A DNA stretch of 64,000 nt from Cytophagaceae bacterium (lineage in GTDB: Bacteria; Bacteroidota; Bacteroidia; Cytophagales; Spirosomataceae): assembly GCA_027486845.1 (NCBI GenBank), contig JAIXOL010000032.1:1-64000 (forward strand). The letters run 5' to 3'. Below the pieces are notes generated by a model. It had not been told where the DNA came from and did not search any database. It was given only the letters and a program-made list of their open reading frames with translations. Of the stretch, positions 51,101-60,096 are shown piece after piece. The stretch's first letter is position 1, and each line of letters begins with the position of its first letter. The translations under genes were made by a program, and so were the position numbers.

Positions 51101-53335
51101 AGTATAGAAATATTCAAAAGATTTTAATGGTTGGTTTGATTCGTTGTAATGAGTTAACTGTTTTAGCGTTCCACGCTTAAAGTCAAAAACAGGTATTTGG
51201 TCTAAAAAAACATTTGTATTACCTGTTATTCCAATATTCGTTTCATCAGCATCAAAAATATATTCAGTATAGCCCTTCCCGATTTCTTTTTCGATAACTC
51301 TTTTATAGGAAATATAGCCGCCATTTAAAAAATTTCCAACCATATAACTATATTGTCCCACTGATTGTATTACATAATCAATAGAATTTGCTCCAAGTGT
51401 AGTGTTATGCTTGAAAAAATACTTTGGCTTTAAACTTAAATAGCCCGACGATGAATTATCCAACTGTTTATAGTCGTATAAAACCTCTTTTTTTGTACCT
51501 GTTAGACAATCATCGGTGATAATACTGGCAACACGAAAACCACCAATAGAAGTTGTTAATCCCCAGTTCGTAGCTTCATGTGGCTCATAATTGTAAGTTA
51601 CTTGGCTGCTCGTTGGATAAAAAACTCGTGTAAGAAGTCCTGCAACACCTAAAGTTGGGTTTGCTTCTCTATTACTGGTATTTGTACAACTTGTGGTTGT
51701 GTTGTATGAAACAGGCATTAAATTAGTCTTGAGCCTATTATCGTGCTTACCATTATAATATCCCCAGTGGTCTCTTGCCTGTGAAAGCCTTCGAGGAAGC
51801 TCCACCATAGAATATTCAAAAGAGTACCCAGGTAATAATTTATAATTACCAGTTTCCATTAATACTTCATACACACCTTTGAGCCGTAGTCGCTTATAAT
51901 CAGATAATCCTGCTGTTGGACTTGAAAAAGCATTATATGTAACACTTGTTTCTGTTGGGGTTGTTCCCCAGTATAAAGTTTCGGTTTTAGTAAATTGCTG
52001 TGGTAAATCAGTAAGGTTTGAATTTGTGACAAAATAATCGCTGTCTAAGTAGAATGCCTTTTTGTTGTTAGTTGCCTTATCTTTTATCAAAATGTTTTTT
52101 AATGCCGTTGCTGGATATGGCTCGCCACTTAGATACCCTATATCTTGCCTCAATGTATCTTTGAATCTCGATGAAGAAAAATCAGGAATAATATTATTGA
52201 AGTTACCTATTGAACTTTGAAGGTTAAAAATCTCTGTTGAATTGAATTCAACCAAAAAATTGGGGGATTCAATTTTTTTTATAGCACATAAACGGTTTCT
52301 CATATTGGAAACAACCATCTGAGGATATTTGCAATTATCAGGGTTATGTACTTGTTCATATTCTCGTAAATAATGAAAATTGTAAAACTGAGACTGGTAA
52401 CTAAAATTTACAGTATTTGTGCCAACTGGTGATACAATCTTTTGGAGATGCCAAGTCGATGGCATTGATGCCGCAACATACTCAAGTAAAAATGGGTCTT
52501 TTGTGCCATCAACCAATGAAAGGTCATAACTATAATCGTAGTATGTAGAATTATATGATGAATTTGGCTTGACAGAATAGGGGTCTCCAAATATGTACTT
52601 TGTTCCATCACTAAGCGTTACAGTCCAGTTTACAAACCCTTTAACTGTAAGATTTTGTGGCCCGCCCGAATCAAGTGCATAAGGAGAAAACTGATTAAAA
52701 GTGTATTCAATTTTTACGTCCTCACCATTAAGAACTTGTATTTGGTTGTTTTCATCAAATAAAAACCTTATTATTTTTCCTGCTATATCAATAACAAAAA
52801 TATCTGGTGCATGGTCAAAAATATTAGGATTTGTTTTGGTACTATCATACTGAGGTTTTCCATTATAAAACCACCCACCCATAAATACAAAAGCTGGTGC
52901 TAAATTGTAAATATGGCTTGATTTCATGTAACTTGTTAAAGGAGTTGTGGTAATTCCAACTTGTAAATTACCGAATGTAACCCCAATACTAAAACTGCTT
53001 GGCTTTTCGGGTCTATATCCTTCATCGGGTTTGTCTCTGACAATTCGGGTAATTGAGCCACCAGCACTAATACTCATACCAAGACCGTTACGAGAAGCAA
53101 CATCTTCGACTCTTACGCCACTACCTGTATAATTTATTGAAATTGGTACTTCAATATCACCTTCTTTTAGTACATGTATTGGAACGCCAAAAGACGACAT
53201 ACCATACGCATGATTTATTTTAGATTGGCCTACTTGGTTAGACCTCATATTTTCTGGAGTAGGAAGTTGTGCAAACGAAAGCCTACTTAAAAGTATCACT
53301 AAAGAGAGTGTGTAGATTATTTTCTTCTTATCCAT
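48194..53335 (-). CDS. 1713 aa secreted Rhs/YD-repeat-associated protein with Ig-like repeats
   Basis: A signal peptide (MDKKKIIYTLSLVILLSRLS, cleaved after SFAQ) opens a Bacteroidota Rhs-associated protein. Near residue 1090 it has a Rhs-type NGYFETFSYDGAGRLKDIRD. After it comes a beta-rich region (CFPNPMNIYGDLFICSGRTTTLN), then two tandem copies of an approximately 175 aa module with NISWNTALRTKVCNN and AQFSTDGGSTWQNANVG segments. It has no sorting domain and no toxin domain. It starts 19 bp inside the end of a lipoprotein gene on the same strand. It lies next to an Rhs toxin gene of similar style and may be part of the same delivery set. Confidence 0.7.
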   Translation of the reverse strand: MDKKKIIYTLSLVILLSRLSFAQLPTPENMRSNQVGQSKINHAYGMSSFGVPIHVLKEGDIEVPISINYTGSGVRVEDVASRNGLGMSISAGGSITRIVRDKPDEGYRPEKPSSFSIGVTFGNLQVGITTTPLTSYMKSSHIYNLAPAFVFMGGWFYNGKPQYDSTKTNPNIFDHAPDIFVIDIAGKIIRFLFDENNQIQVLNGEDVKIEYTFNQFSPYALDSGGPQNLTVKGFVNWTVTLSDGTKYIFGDPYSVKPNSSYNSTYYDYSYDLSLVDGTKDPFLLEYVAASMPSTWHLQKIVSPVGTNTVNFSYQSQFYNFHYLREYEQVHNPDNCKYPQMVVSNMRNRLCAIKKIESPNFLVEFNSTEIFNLQSSIGNFNNIIPDFSSSRFKDTLRQDIGYLSGEPYPATALKNILIKDKATNNKKAFYLDSDYFVTNSNLTDLPQQFTKTETLYWGTTPTETSVTYNAFSSPTAGLSDYKRLRLKGVYEVLMETGNYKLLPGYSFEYSMVELPRRLSQARDHWGYYNGKHDNRLKTNLMPVSYNTTTSCTNTSNREANPTLGVAGLLTRVFYPTSSQVTYNYEPHEATNWGLTTSIGGFRVASIITDDCLTGTKKEVLYDYKQLDNSSSGYLSLKPKYFFKHNTTLGANSIDYVIQSVGQYSYMVGNFLNGGYISYKRVIEKEIGKGYTEYIFDADETNIGITGNTNVFLDQIPVFDFKRGTLKQLTHYNESNQPLKSFEYFYTPDNLVKKKTIRGAYLMPIDAIAGRRKYNINIMLSISAGGVGLSLTADFYREEILSVKYYYDIPVGRFNLEKVIERNYDQTGQNPVIVTNESFYESQYHNLLTRTKVTHANGDIIEKINRYAKDFNYTSLFPVFGGTQYLDGQSIINLQNKFMNPLIEQYVKRNGKVIDGKVNEYYVTTPYHGLLHKEWILETEQPISDYQPVEYAKNLLTLEGDLGYSFKPDVRYVERSEYLSYNMKGLPIQLKEKNGSTTQIQYVHNDLLVSGIKRGYGSPEEEFIQYEYIPLFGTSKKVFPNGYFETFSYDGAGRLKDIRDINSNVLKAYEYNYAETTCFPNPMNIYGDLFICSGRTTTLNAIGCTGTAKWYDINYTLLSSGYSYTTTNLSTNTSYFVSCTIGTKESAKSVIKILIDNSSSPVAPSITATYSGNSYSGTTITIPVGSSVSLNSSGCSGTTTWQGISINGQTNPVITFTPITDATYYATCTVGACTSGSSNIFQIRSCADSNEPNEVYTQATSISIGSTITKCLVNNDVDIYSLTINSRTYYLKVVGFTPTYNGFYKLSSNISSNVLTVETQQDPISIGQTDTKIYLYDSDGSTQLAYNDDYNSTLFSKITYSLPVSTSNISWNTALRTKVCNNSGQITLNVYVSGLVSGATAQFSTDGGSTWQNANVGNNGFSFTRTASNTNQTFQARASDFISNTISTTYNAGCSSINWGGNSCLNNNGDVTITVSVVGLATDSYAEFSIDGVNFYRANIGDNSYQVVVPYGSGGVQGFNARAADSPAQVINGFVGKCGGNPSNISWDNTRRTKLCNNGQTTMSVYVTGLTSPATAQFSTDGGTSWNNANIGSDGYSFVVTSGNYNQTFKARATDVVSTSITMNYNAGCTTSINWSSNSCSNTGGNCAFFVSVTGLATDSYAEFSIDNTNWFKANVGSNGYNVTVPYGTGGLQGFNARPAENPSQTIGGFITKCQ

Positions 53336-53859
53336 GATGCTACATCTGAAATTTTATTTTGCTCAAATATTCGGTCACTACCATTTAAGCCTGAATCAGT
53401 AAATGTATTATTTGTAAATTTGGTTTGTAAACCATTGGTTACACATGAACAATTAACTTCTTGTGTACGAGCTGAAAATAATTTGTAAAACTTCAGACGA
53501 TTTTCCAATAGAACGTCTGGTTTATTGACTCCATCATTCGGAGCTTCAACACCATTCATTAATAATTTTGTAGCTGTTAGTTCAACTAAATCATTTTTGT
53601 AGGTGTATGTAAAATCAACTCGAAATTCAGGATGCTGATTTTTGATAACTGGTACATAATAAAAACCAGTACCATCATCTCTAAATGTAAGTTGTTTTTC
53701 TAAGCTACTTACATTGTTACTCTTGATTTCATCGGCAGAGTAAGCACTTAAAGGTGCATTACTGCCAAATGTTCCAATGATACAAGGTTCAACACTTTCT
53801 GACTGGTTACTACCGCAACCAATTACTAATAAAATGAAACTTAAAATGAGGTTTTGCAT
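53317..53859 (-). CDS. Lipoprotein of unknown function
   Basis: The ATG at 53859 gives a 180 aa protein with a lipoprotein signal (MQNLILSFILLVIGCGSNQS, lipobox LVIGC). The upstream frame to 53910 has no signal logic and was rejected. The mature part is beta-rich (FRDDGTGFYYVPVIKNQHPE) and has CSC near its C-terminus. It overlaps the 1713 aa gene by 19 bp and starts that transcription unit. Confidence 0.65.
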   Translation of the reverse strand: MQNLILSFILLVIGCGSNQSESVEPCIIGTFGSNAPLSAYSADEIKSNNVSSLEKQLTFRDDGTGFYYVPVIKNQHPEFRVDFTYTYKNDLVELTATKLLMNGVEAPNDGVNKPDVLLENRLKFYKLFSARTQEVNCSCVTNGLQTKFTNNTFTDSGLNGSDRIFEQNKISDVASWIRRK

Positions 53860-53911
53860 AGGTTTTTGTATTTTGATGATGACTATTTCTTTTTTATGTT
53901 TTACATCCAAG

Positions 53912-54217
53912 TCATGGGGTTTTCTTTATTTCAACTTTTGTTCTAATTATTTCTATAATATCACCTATTTTTTGCCTTATAATAATTTCAGGCTCTTTCC
54001 CAAAATGATTATATCGTCGTTGTTCCACATAAAGAATATATCTTAAATCAGAAATAGATAGGCTTTGATAGTTACTATCTATGCTTAAATTTTTTTGTAC
54101 CTTTTCTGTTATATCAAAAGTTAGGCAAAACGCTGATATAACTCTCCAATAGCTATTTCTTTGGGGTATATCCATAATACTTAGGGTATTACTTGATATA
54201 ATTTTACGAGTATCCAT
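53912..54217 (-). CDS. Small hypothetical protein between the NADAR gene and lipoprotein
   Basis: A 101 aa protein (SYWRVISAFCLTFDITEKVQ, then ISDLRYILYVEQRRYNHFGK) ending in a Lys-rich tail. It has no signal peptide and no known domain. It lies 33 bp after the NADAR stop on the same strand. It could be a second immunity-type protein for the toxin locus, but nothing in the sequence shows that. Confidence 0.45.
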   Translation of the reverse strand: MDTRKIISSNTLSIMDIPQRNSYWRVISAFCLTFDITEKVQKNLSIDSNYQSLSISDLRYILYVEQRRYNHFGKEPEIIIRQKIGDIIEIIRTKVEIKKTP

Positions 54218-54250
54218 TTTCTCTAAATGAGTATATGATTTATTTTTATT

Positions 54251-54883
54251 TTAATCATATATGTCTATCCAGTCAGACACAGGCAAGAACTTTGCCTGAT
54301 AATCTAATTTATCATTGAGTTTTAGATAAAAAATTGACCATTCTTCAATGTAATCAGCTCCTAAACCCATTTGCCAAAACATATCATACTGACTAATTTG
54401 GGGAAATGCAATCCAAGGTGGCATTATGATATTAATATCGCTACTAATAGTAATTATATCATTTCTCAGCTTCATCAACAACTCACCTAACCTATTTTTC
54501 CCATTTCCGTCTCCGCCATCCCCCCAATAGGAATCATTAGAAGTATGTTCAATTAGTTTACTATCTCCTGTTTCAATTAGTTTTATTCTTAATTCTGGGT
54601 GTTGAAAAAATTTTGCACGTAATGCGTTAAACATAAACATTTCTTTTACTGAATCCCAGTCGCTTCTTATATGATATTTAGTGTCTCTTCCTTCAAGGGC
54701 GACTTTCATTGGAGATTCTATTTTTTTAATTTTTGCTTTTAGTATATCATCTTCAAACTTATTACATTGAAAATAATGCTCTACTGTATTCCAAATTTCA
54801 CCATCTAATAAAATTGGATAAGGAGCAAAGTTTGAAAAATATCCATAAGGTTCACTCATTTTATAAAACTTTATATCTTTCAT
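54251..54883 (-). CDS. NADAR (YbiA-like) ADP-ribose hydrolase, candidate toxin immunity
   Basis: A 210 aa protein. Residues 5-145 match NADAR/YbiA (DUF1768): YGYFSNFAPYPILLDGEIWN, TVEHYFQCNKFED, and the closing YWGDGGDGNGKNRLGELLMK. NADAR domains remove ADP-ribose from modified targets. Its start overlaps the Rhs toxin stop (TAATG), which couples translation. The toxin ends in an ADP-ribosyltransferase-like domain, so NADAR most likely protects the producing cell. The last 65 residues (PPWIAFPQISQYDMFWQMGL) are an unusual extension, possibly for binding the toxin. Confidence 0.85.
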   Translation of the reverse strand: MKDIKFYKMSEPYGYFSNFAPYPILLDGEIWNTVEHYFQCNKFEDDILKAKIKKIESPMKVALEGRDTKYHIRSDWDSVKEMFMFNALRAKFFQHPELRIKLIETGDSKLIEHTSNDSYWGDGGDGNGKNRLGELLMKLRNDIITISSDINIIMPPWIAFPQISQYDMFWQMGLGADYIEEWSIFYLKLNDKLDYQAKFLPVSDWIDIYD

Positions 54884-57800
54884 TATTTCATTAGTTTAAC
54901 TGCATTCTGAGGAATTTGACCTAAAATAGAAAACTCTTGTTGCCAAATAGAATAATGATAACCCGCTGATGTTCTTGGTAAAGATAACCATCCACGTTGA
55001 ACAACAGTACTACTTGGTAACTTTGATAAATTTATGCGAACTATACCGTTTCCACTCGAAAATGCACGAGCGATACTTATATCTGATGTCGTTGCAATCC
55101 AAGGGTCATTCAAAAAAGATTTTGGACTTGACCCTTTGATTAAATGGTCTTCTAATGACCAAGACCCATTTACGTTTTTTGCAAGCAACCCTTCGCCCTT
55201 TGCATATGTTTCTGCATTTGATTTAGTCATAGCTCGGTAGACATAATTTGTTTTTTCTGCGGTTTCTTTTGCTGCTACTCTGCCCGCAACCAAACCAATG
55301 CCTTTTACGGCCAATACAACCCCTTCTCCAACCAACATAGACGTTCCAAAATCTGGAGCTGCTGCACCAGTCCAACGCCTTTGTTCACTAATTACTATAC
55401 CTGTATTTTGATGAACTATTCTATCACGAATAAGATACCCCTCAGTTACAGTTTGTCGTACATGGTTTTGTTTATCTTGCTCTGAAAAATCTTTTTGCAA
55501 GAAAAACCAATCTTTTTGTTTCCTAAAATTATCCCCTTGTGTTTTAATACTTTCAGCAAAAGGTTCTTTATAAGGCTCTGGTTTCACAACCGCTTCATTT
55601 AACCAGCCACCATTGAAAAGATAATTATCTCCTCCTAAATGTTTGAATCCTGGAATATCTCCTGTTTTATCAAACCATATAGGCATACCGAACAATCCAT
55701 TTCCTAAAAGTGGCAGATACCAATCTCTGCCATCAGGGTCTGTAATGGCCATAGGATTATTACCCGCATAAACAAATGGTGAATATGAGTGATAGTTATC
55801 GGCGGATAAATCGGTTGCATCAAATTGCCCCCTTGTTGGGTCATACATTCGGGTTTGCATATCAAACAAACCTAAACCAAAATCATCTTGCTGTTCGTGA
55901 TTCCCAAATGTGTGTTTATCAGTGTTGGTTTGAAGACTAAAGCCAATGTGTTTTAAGGGCAATCCAAATGGGTCTGAATGAATTTCTTGCGTTACTACTG
56001 GCGGTCGATAAATACCTCCAACTGGATTTGCAATACTGTCCCTAAAACTTAATCTGAGATTACCCAGATGGTCGGAGTATTGATACTCTAACAAATACGT
56101 TTTTGCTTCTGTGGGATGAGAAACGGCTCTACCTTCTGGATGAGAAAATTGGTATAGTTTTATGCTTGAACTAACTCCAGAGTAGATAATATCACCAATG
56201 TAGTGAGTAATTTTTCCCTCTGAGTTTATTTTTTTTATCTTATTTCCATAGGTATCATAATAAAATCTAACCCAACGATTATTCGTTAGTTTGATTTCTT
56301 CTGTTAATCCTAAATAATTATAAATAATCTCATTGATTCTTTTATTTTTATCTAAAATTAAACTCCCATCATCCAAATAGGTATAATCAGTGATACTTGT
56401 GCTATCCCTAAAATCATCAACATTTATATTATTTGAGACGTAATCGGTGATGTTTTTAACCCGATTACTAAATAATGTTTCATATTCATAACTTAAAGAG
56501 TCGATTTTGCCGTAGTTTAGGGCTTGGCCAGTCGTATTTACATTGATTGCTCCATATCGTACTAATTTTTTAATATTGCTATTTTTATCATACTCGACAC
56601 TATTTAGGCTGTAATTTTCATTTGACCCTACCCTGCTATATTTTGATTTAGTTAAACGGTTTACATCATCGTAATCATTCAAATACTTTCGTGGCTGGTA
56701 CTTATTGGCTTTACTGACCCAAGAAAGTTCACTGATATTTCCATCATAATACCTGTTGTCCTCTTGAAAAACCCATTTCATTGAGAAAAGGTCATTTTGA
56801 GTGCTGTCTAATTTAGGGTTATTATTAATGCAGTTTAGGCAACGTAAATTGCCCCTTATATTATAGGCATAGTTGAGCGTTTGTAAAGCGTCTGCAATAC
56901 CATCTTGTGATTGGTTAATGTATGCGAGATAAGTGTTTTGATTAGCTGGAGATATATTTGTACCAGAATTAAGTATTATTGCTCTCCTTGCTTTATCTAT
57001 TGTATTGCTCGATGGATTTGGGGGGCGAATAATGAAATCGGGGTCATAGACTACTTGGTATTGTCTATTGGGTTGAATTTTCTTTCCATCTAACCTTCCA
57101 ATGGCATCATAAAGGTAATTTGCCATTTCAACCTTTTTATTATTGGCGGTATAAAACACTTTTGTGATTCTGCCAACATGGTCATATTGAAATTCTGTTT
57201 TTCTAAAAACGGTATCAATTGAAGTTCTTGTGTAAATCCTTTCTGTAAGTATTTCTCCAGTAAAGCTGTATTGTAAATCTTTTCGAGTTAAGCCGTTTAA
57301 ATGGTTTTCTTGAAATTGTTGTATAACTCTATTTTTTGAGCCATAATAATTGACACTTACTAACCACTGGTCGGTTTCTGTACTACGATATTTTGTTCCC
57401 GTATTTAGCCCTTGAACATTATAATATTGAGCATGATAAGCGGAATCTATATGAAAAAATAAGTTTGAAGGAAGCCATGAACCATATTCATCATAGTAAT
57501 TTACAGACTTTACATTCGACTCGGAAACAGTTGGAAATTGTGTATTTGTGTACCCAAGTAATGTTGTTCCTCTTGTTTCATTGACGGCATTGTTTGCTAA
57601 TGCTTGTAAGTCTGCTCTACTTCTGTTGTCTAATAATATCCCAGCGAATATTTCACGACCAAGAGCATCGTATTTTTTAAAATCCCACTCTTTATTTGTT
57701 TTCTGCCGTTGTCTTGCATTTTGACTCAGAATAACTTGGTCAAGTGAGTTATAGATAAAATATGTCCAACCTGTGCTTGGCGTATGTTTTTCAACTATCC

Positions 57801-58611
57801 TTCCCCTTTTGTCATACCTGTTTGCAAAAACCCCTTCTTTAAATGCCAATGCGTCTTCGTCAAATCCAGCGTTCATATCATAGCTTTTAGGCTGTATTAT
57901 GTAAGCTAATCTCCCAAAATCATCATAAACGTAGGCCGTCTTTATAAAATCACTACCATCTTGTACGTCCTTTTCGATTAAACGTCCTTCACTATCTCGA
58001 TATTCAATTGTTTGAATATTCCTCTCATTGGTAACTACTGTTTTGTACAATGAATTGGTAGGATGTGTACCTATAATTTCTATTGTACGTGGGTTTGTTG
58101 TATAGTTAATTCCATATCTGCGGATTCCCCCCGCTGTTCCAAAATTAGTTTGTATGCTTTTATTGGCAGTATACCATGTGTTTCCTGCACCATAAGTTTT
58201 GATTGTTCTGTTTAATGGAGAGTTTTCATAAACATTTTCTGCAAATGGTCTTACATCTGACTCGTAGAAAGATTGTGCTGGTGTTTGGGTATTTGATAAA
58301 TATTGTCCTGAATATGAATTTGGAGTTGGTAGATAGCTTTTTATTAGTCGACCATAATTGTCATATACTGCATTATCGACAATATTATCTTGTGTACCAT
58401 CTGGCGAAAACCTGTAATTATTTTTCTGTATAGGTCTTCCCAAGCCATCAAGATATTGAATAGCAGTTGCTACTTCAATATAGCTATTGCTTATTGTGGT
58501 TGAAGCAATTCTCGGAACTCTTTCTACAACACTATTTCTATTAGTGTTGATTGTTTGTGTGAATCCTTTAAATGTTATAAGGATTAGTAGGAGTATAGTG
58601 TGTTTTTTCAT
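54883..58611 (-). CDS. Rhs polymorphic toxin with C-terminal ADP-ribosyltransferase-like domain
   Basis: A 1242 aa Rhs protein: signal peptide (LLLILITFKGFTQT), DUF6443-type start (TAIQYLDGLGRPIQKNNYRF), many YD-type repeats, then the Rhs core (DMQTRMYDPTRGQF, then YSPFVYAGNNPMAITDPDGR) near residue 935-970. The C-terminal variable region from about 1110 holds a toxin with R in NYVYRAMTKSNAETY, a TTS-type strand in WIATTSDISIARAF, and QEFSILGQIPQNAV with a candidate catalytic Glu, the R/S-T-S/E layout of ADP-ribosyltransferases. It lies directly upstream of and coupled to the NADAR gene. Confidence 0.75.
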   Translation of the reverse strand: MKKHTILLLILITFKGFTQTINTNRNSVVERVPRIASTTISNSYIEVATAIQYLDGLGRPIQKNNYRFSPDGTQDNIVDNAVYDNYGRLIKSYLPTPNSYSGQYLSNTQTPAQSFYESDVRPFAENVYENSPLNRTIKTYGAGNTWYTANKSIQTNFGTAGGIRRYGINYTTNPRTIEIIGTHPTNSLYKTVVTNERNIQTIEYRDSEGRLIEKDVQDGSDFIKTAYVYDDFGRLAYIIQPKSYDMNAGFDEDALAFKEGVFANRYDKRGRIVEKHTPSTGWTYFIYNSLDQVILSQNARQRQKTNKEWDFKKYDALGREIFAGILLDNRSRADLQALANNAVNETRGTTLLGYTNTQFPTVSESNVKSVNYYDEYGSWLPSNLFFHIDSAYHAQYYNVQGLNTGTKYRSTETDQWLVSVNYYGSKNRVIQQFQENHLNGLTRKDLQYSFTGEILTERIYTRTSIDTVFRKTEFQYDHVGRITKVFYTANNKKVEMANYLYDAIGRLDGKKIQPNRQYQVVYDPDFIIRPPNPSSNTIDKARRAIILNSGTNISPANQNTYLAYINQSQDGIADALQTLNYAYNIRGNLRCLNCINNNPKLDSTQNDLFSMKWVFQEDNRYYDGNISELSWVSKANKYQPRKYLNDYDDVNRLTKSKYSRVGSNENYSLNSVEYDKNSNIKKLVRYGAINVNTTGQALNYGKIDSLSYEYETLFSNRVKNITDYVSNNINVDDFRDSTSITDYTYLDDGSLILDKNKRINEIIYNYLGLTEEIKLTNNRWVRFYYDTYGNKIKKINSEGKITHYIGDIIYSGVSSSIKLYQFSHPEGRAVSHPTEAKTYLLEYQYSDHLGNLRLSFRDSIANPVGGIYRPPVVTQEIHSDPFGLPLKHIGFSLQTNTDKHTFGNHEQQDDFGLGLFDMQTRMYDPTRGQFDATDLSADNYHSYSPFVYAGNNPMAITDPDGRDWYLPLLGNGLFGMPIWFDKTGDIPGFKHLGGDNYLFNGGWLNEAVVKPEPYKEPFAESIKTQGDNFRKQKDWFFLQKDFSEQDKQNHVRQTVTEGYLIRDRIVHQNTGIVISEQRRWTGAAAPDFGTSMLVGEGVVLAVKGIGLVAGRVAAKETAEKTNYVYRAMTKSNAETYAKGEGLLAKNVNGSWSLEDHLIKGSSPKSFLNDPWIATTSDISIARAFSSGNGIVRINLSKLPSSTVVQRGWLSLPRTSAGYHYSIWQQEFSILGQIPQNAVKLMK

Positions 58612-59094
58612 AAACCTAAAAAAAATGACGTGGTACTATAATTTACCCGTCATCGAGGCACTGGTATACCTTCACTACAAGATAAACTAAGCCCACGCCT
58701 TAGCGTAGGCATTAGTCTAATCATCTTACAGTAGTGAGTTTTTGAAAATTACCAGTTTTCGATAAACTTTGGATTGATTAACTAACGCTAAATAATATTT
58801 TTCGCTTTATACTTAAAATCTAAATCAATAATTCTTTTGGTTGGTTTACGGGTAAAGTTAGAATCAAATCTATGAATAACAAACTTCCGAATGTACTTTC
58901 TTACAGGAAATTTATTTTTCGGTACACCTTATTTTTTTATTGGGTACATAAATGGCTAAAATAACGACAATTGCATCAGCGAAAATGGTGTTCTCGCTAA
59001 TAAGTACGATTTAACTTTATAAAGATAGACCTTAGATTATTGTAAGTGATGTTAAAAAATTTGAAAATATTAATATAATCCCTGAATCAAATCC
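58612..59094. other. Upstream region of the Rhs toxin, no gene
   Basis: No credible reading frame. A short imperfect dyad, GCCCACGCCTTAGCGTAGGC at 58690-58709, could be a weak terminator or repeat. The remaining bases are AT-rich and featureless to me. Confidence 0.4.
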
Positions 59095-59265
59095 GTAACT
59101 TTTACCCAATAGACAAACTGATGGAAATCGTTTGTCTATTGGGTAAAAGTTACTCTCTCCAAACTCACAAATCACTGAATCGACCCGCACAAAGGTACAT
59201 TGCCAGCTTGCAGAAAAAGCAAACTGTAAAAGAACCTTTCTTCAACGCTCCAGCGGGAAGCGGTC
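59095..59265. repeat. Dispersed palindromic repeat, copy 3
   Basis: A perfect 24-bp inverted repeat pairs 59095-59118 with 59130-59153 around the tip TGATGGAAATC. Its flank matches copy 1 through GCAAACTGTAAAAGAACC and TTCTTCAACGCTCCAGCG. Compared with copy 1, the tip is inverted and the stem bases GTCG/CGAC have changed together to ATAG/CTAT. Confidence 0.8.
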
Positions 59266-59508
59266 TGCATTACGTTTTCCCCACGCACATTTTTTCACAC
59301 TGTGCATCGAAAATTACGAGAAATAGTCTGACAACCGCAAGCCTTCACTACGTCATTTGATTTTTTAGCTCTTCACAAAACCCAACGCACCATAAACCAT
59401 CAAATGGGCTTGCAGTCTGGGGGCGTCGCCCTGTCATTCTATTCTCGTGTTGGAATCGGCGATTGCTTGTGCGAGTGCCGGGCTACTTAATTTTAATCAT
59501 TTATTACA
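59266..59508. other. Unusual leader region ahead of ardA
   Basis: This 243-bp stretch is GC-richer than its surroundings and has no reading frame. It contains many C-rich and hairpin-prone segments, such as GGGGGCGTCGCCC (59417 region). It could hold the ardA leader or a single-strand promoter, which would let ardA be expressed from transferred ssDNA, but that is speculation. Confidence 0.35.
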
Positions 59509-60051
59509 ATGAAAACTTCACAAACACCTCAAATTTATGTTGGTACTTACGCTAAATACAACCAAGGCTCAATCTTTGGAGAATGGCTTGATTTAGAAAT
59601 TTATGACACAAAAGATTCTTTCTTTGAATATTGCAAAGAACTGCATAGCGATGAAGATGATGCTGAGTTTATGTATCAAGATTATGAAAATATTCCTAAA
59701 AAGTTGATTTCTGAATGCTCATTGAATGATAAGTTATTTGATTACATTGAAGCCATCAAGGATATGGAAGATGAAACCATCGAGGCACTGGGCTTATTCT
59801 TAGAAGACAAAGACATCAATGAGGATACTGATTTTGAAGAGTTGATGCAAGATTTCAGAGATGAATATCAAGGCTACTACGACGGCTCAGAAGGAACAGA
59901 GATTGAGTTTGCCTACAAATACATTGAAGAGAATGGCATTCTAAATGAAATGCCAGAACATCTACATATCTACTTTGATTATAAGGCTTATGCAAATGAC
60001 TTATTCATTGAAGACTTTGTAGATTATGATGGCCACGTTTTTAGAAGATAG
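59509..60051 (+). CDS. ardA: ArdA antirestriction protein
   Basis: A 180 aa, highly acidic protein. It begins TPQIYVGTYAKYNQGSIFGE and has EWLDLEIYDTKDSFFEYCKE, the ArdA start (PF07275), followed by Glu/Asp-rich segments and an end with AYANDLFIEDFVDYDGHVF. ArdA mimics B-form DNA and inhibits type I restriction enzymes, so it protects incoming element DNA in the recipient. It is the gene nearest the integrase, as in many ICEs. It coexists here with the element's own defence locus. Confidence 0.9.
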   Translation: MKTSQTPQIYVGTYAKYNQGSIFGEWLDLEIYDTKDSFFEYCKELHSDEDDAEFMYQDYENIPKKLISECSLNDKLFDYIEAIKDMEDETIEALGLFLEDKDINEDTDFEELMQDFRDEYQGYYDGSEGTEIEFAYKYIEENGILNEMPEHLHIYFDYKAYANDLFIEDFVDYDGHVFRR

Positions 60052-60096
60052 TAGGGAAGGGGAGAATCCCCCTTTTGTTCAATCTACCCAAAATAT

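Noticed and set aside
58690-58709. Palindromic element GCCCACGCCTTAGCGTAGGC
   Set aside because: It is short and imperfect, single-copy in the window and without a T-run, so no feature type can be supported.
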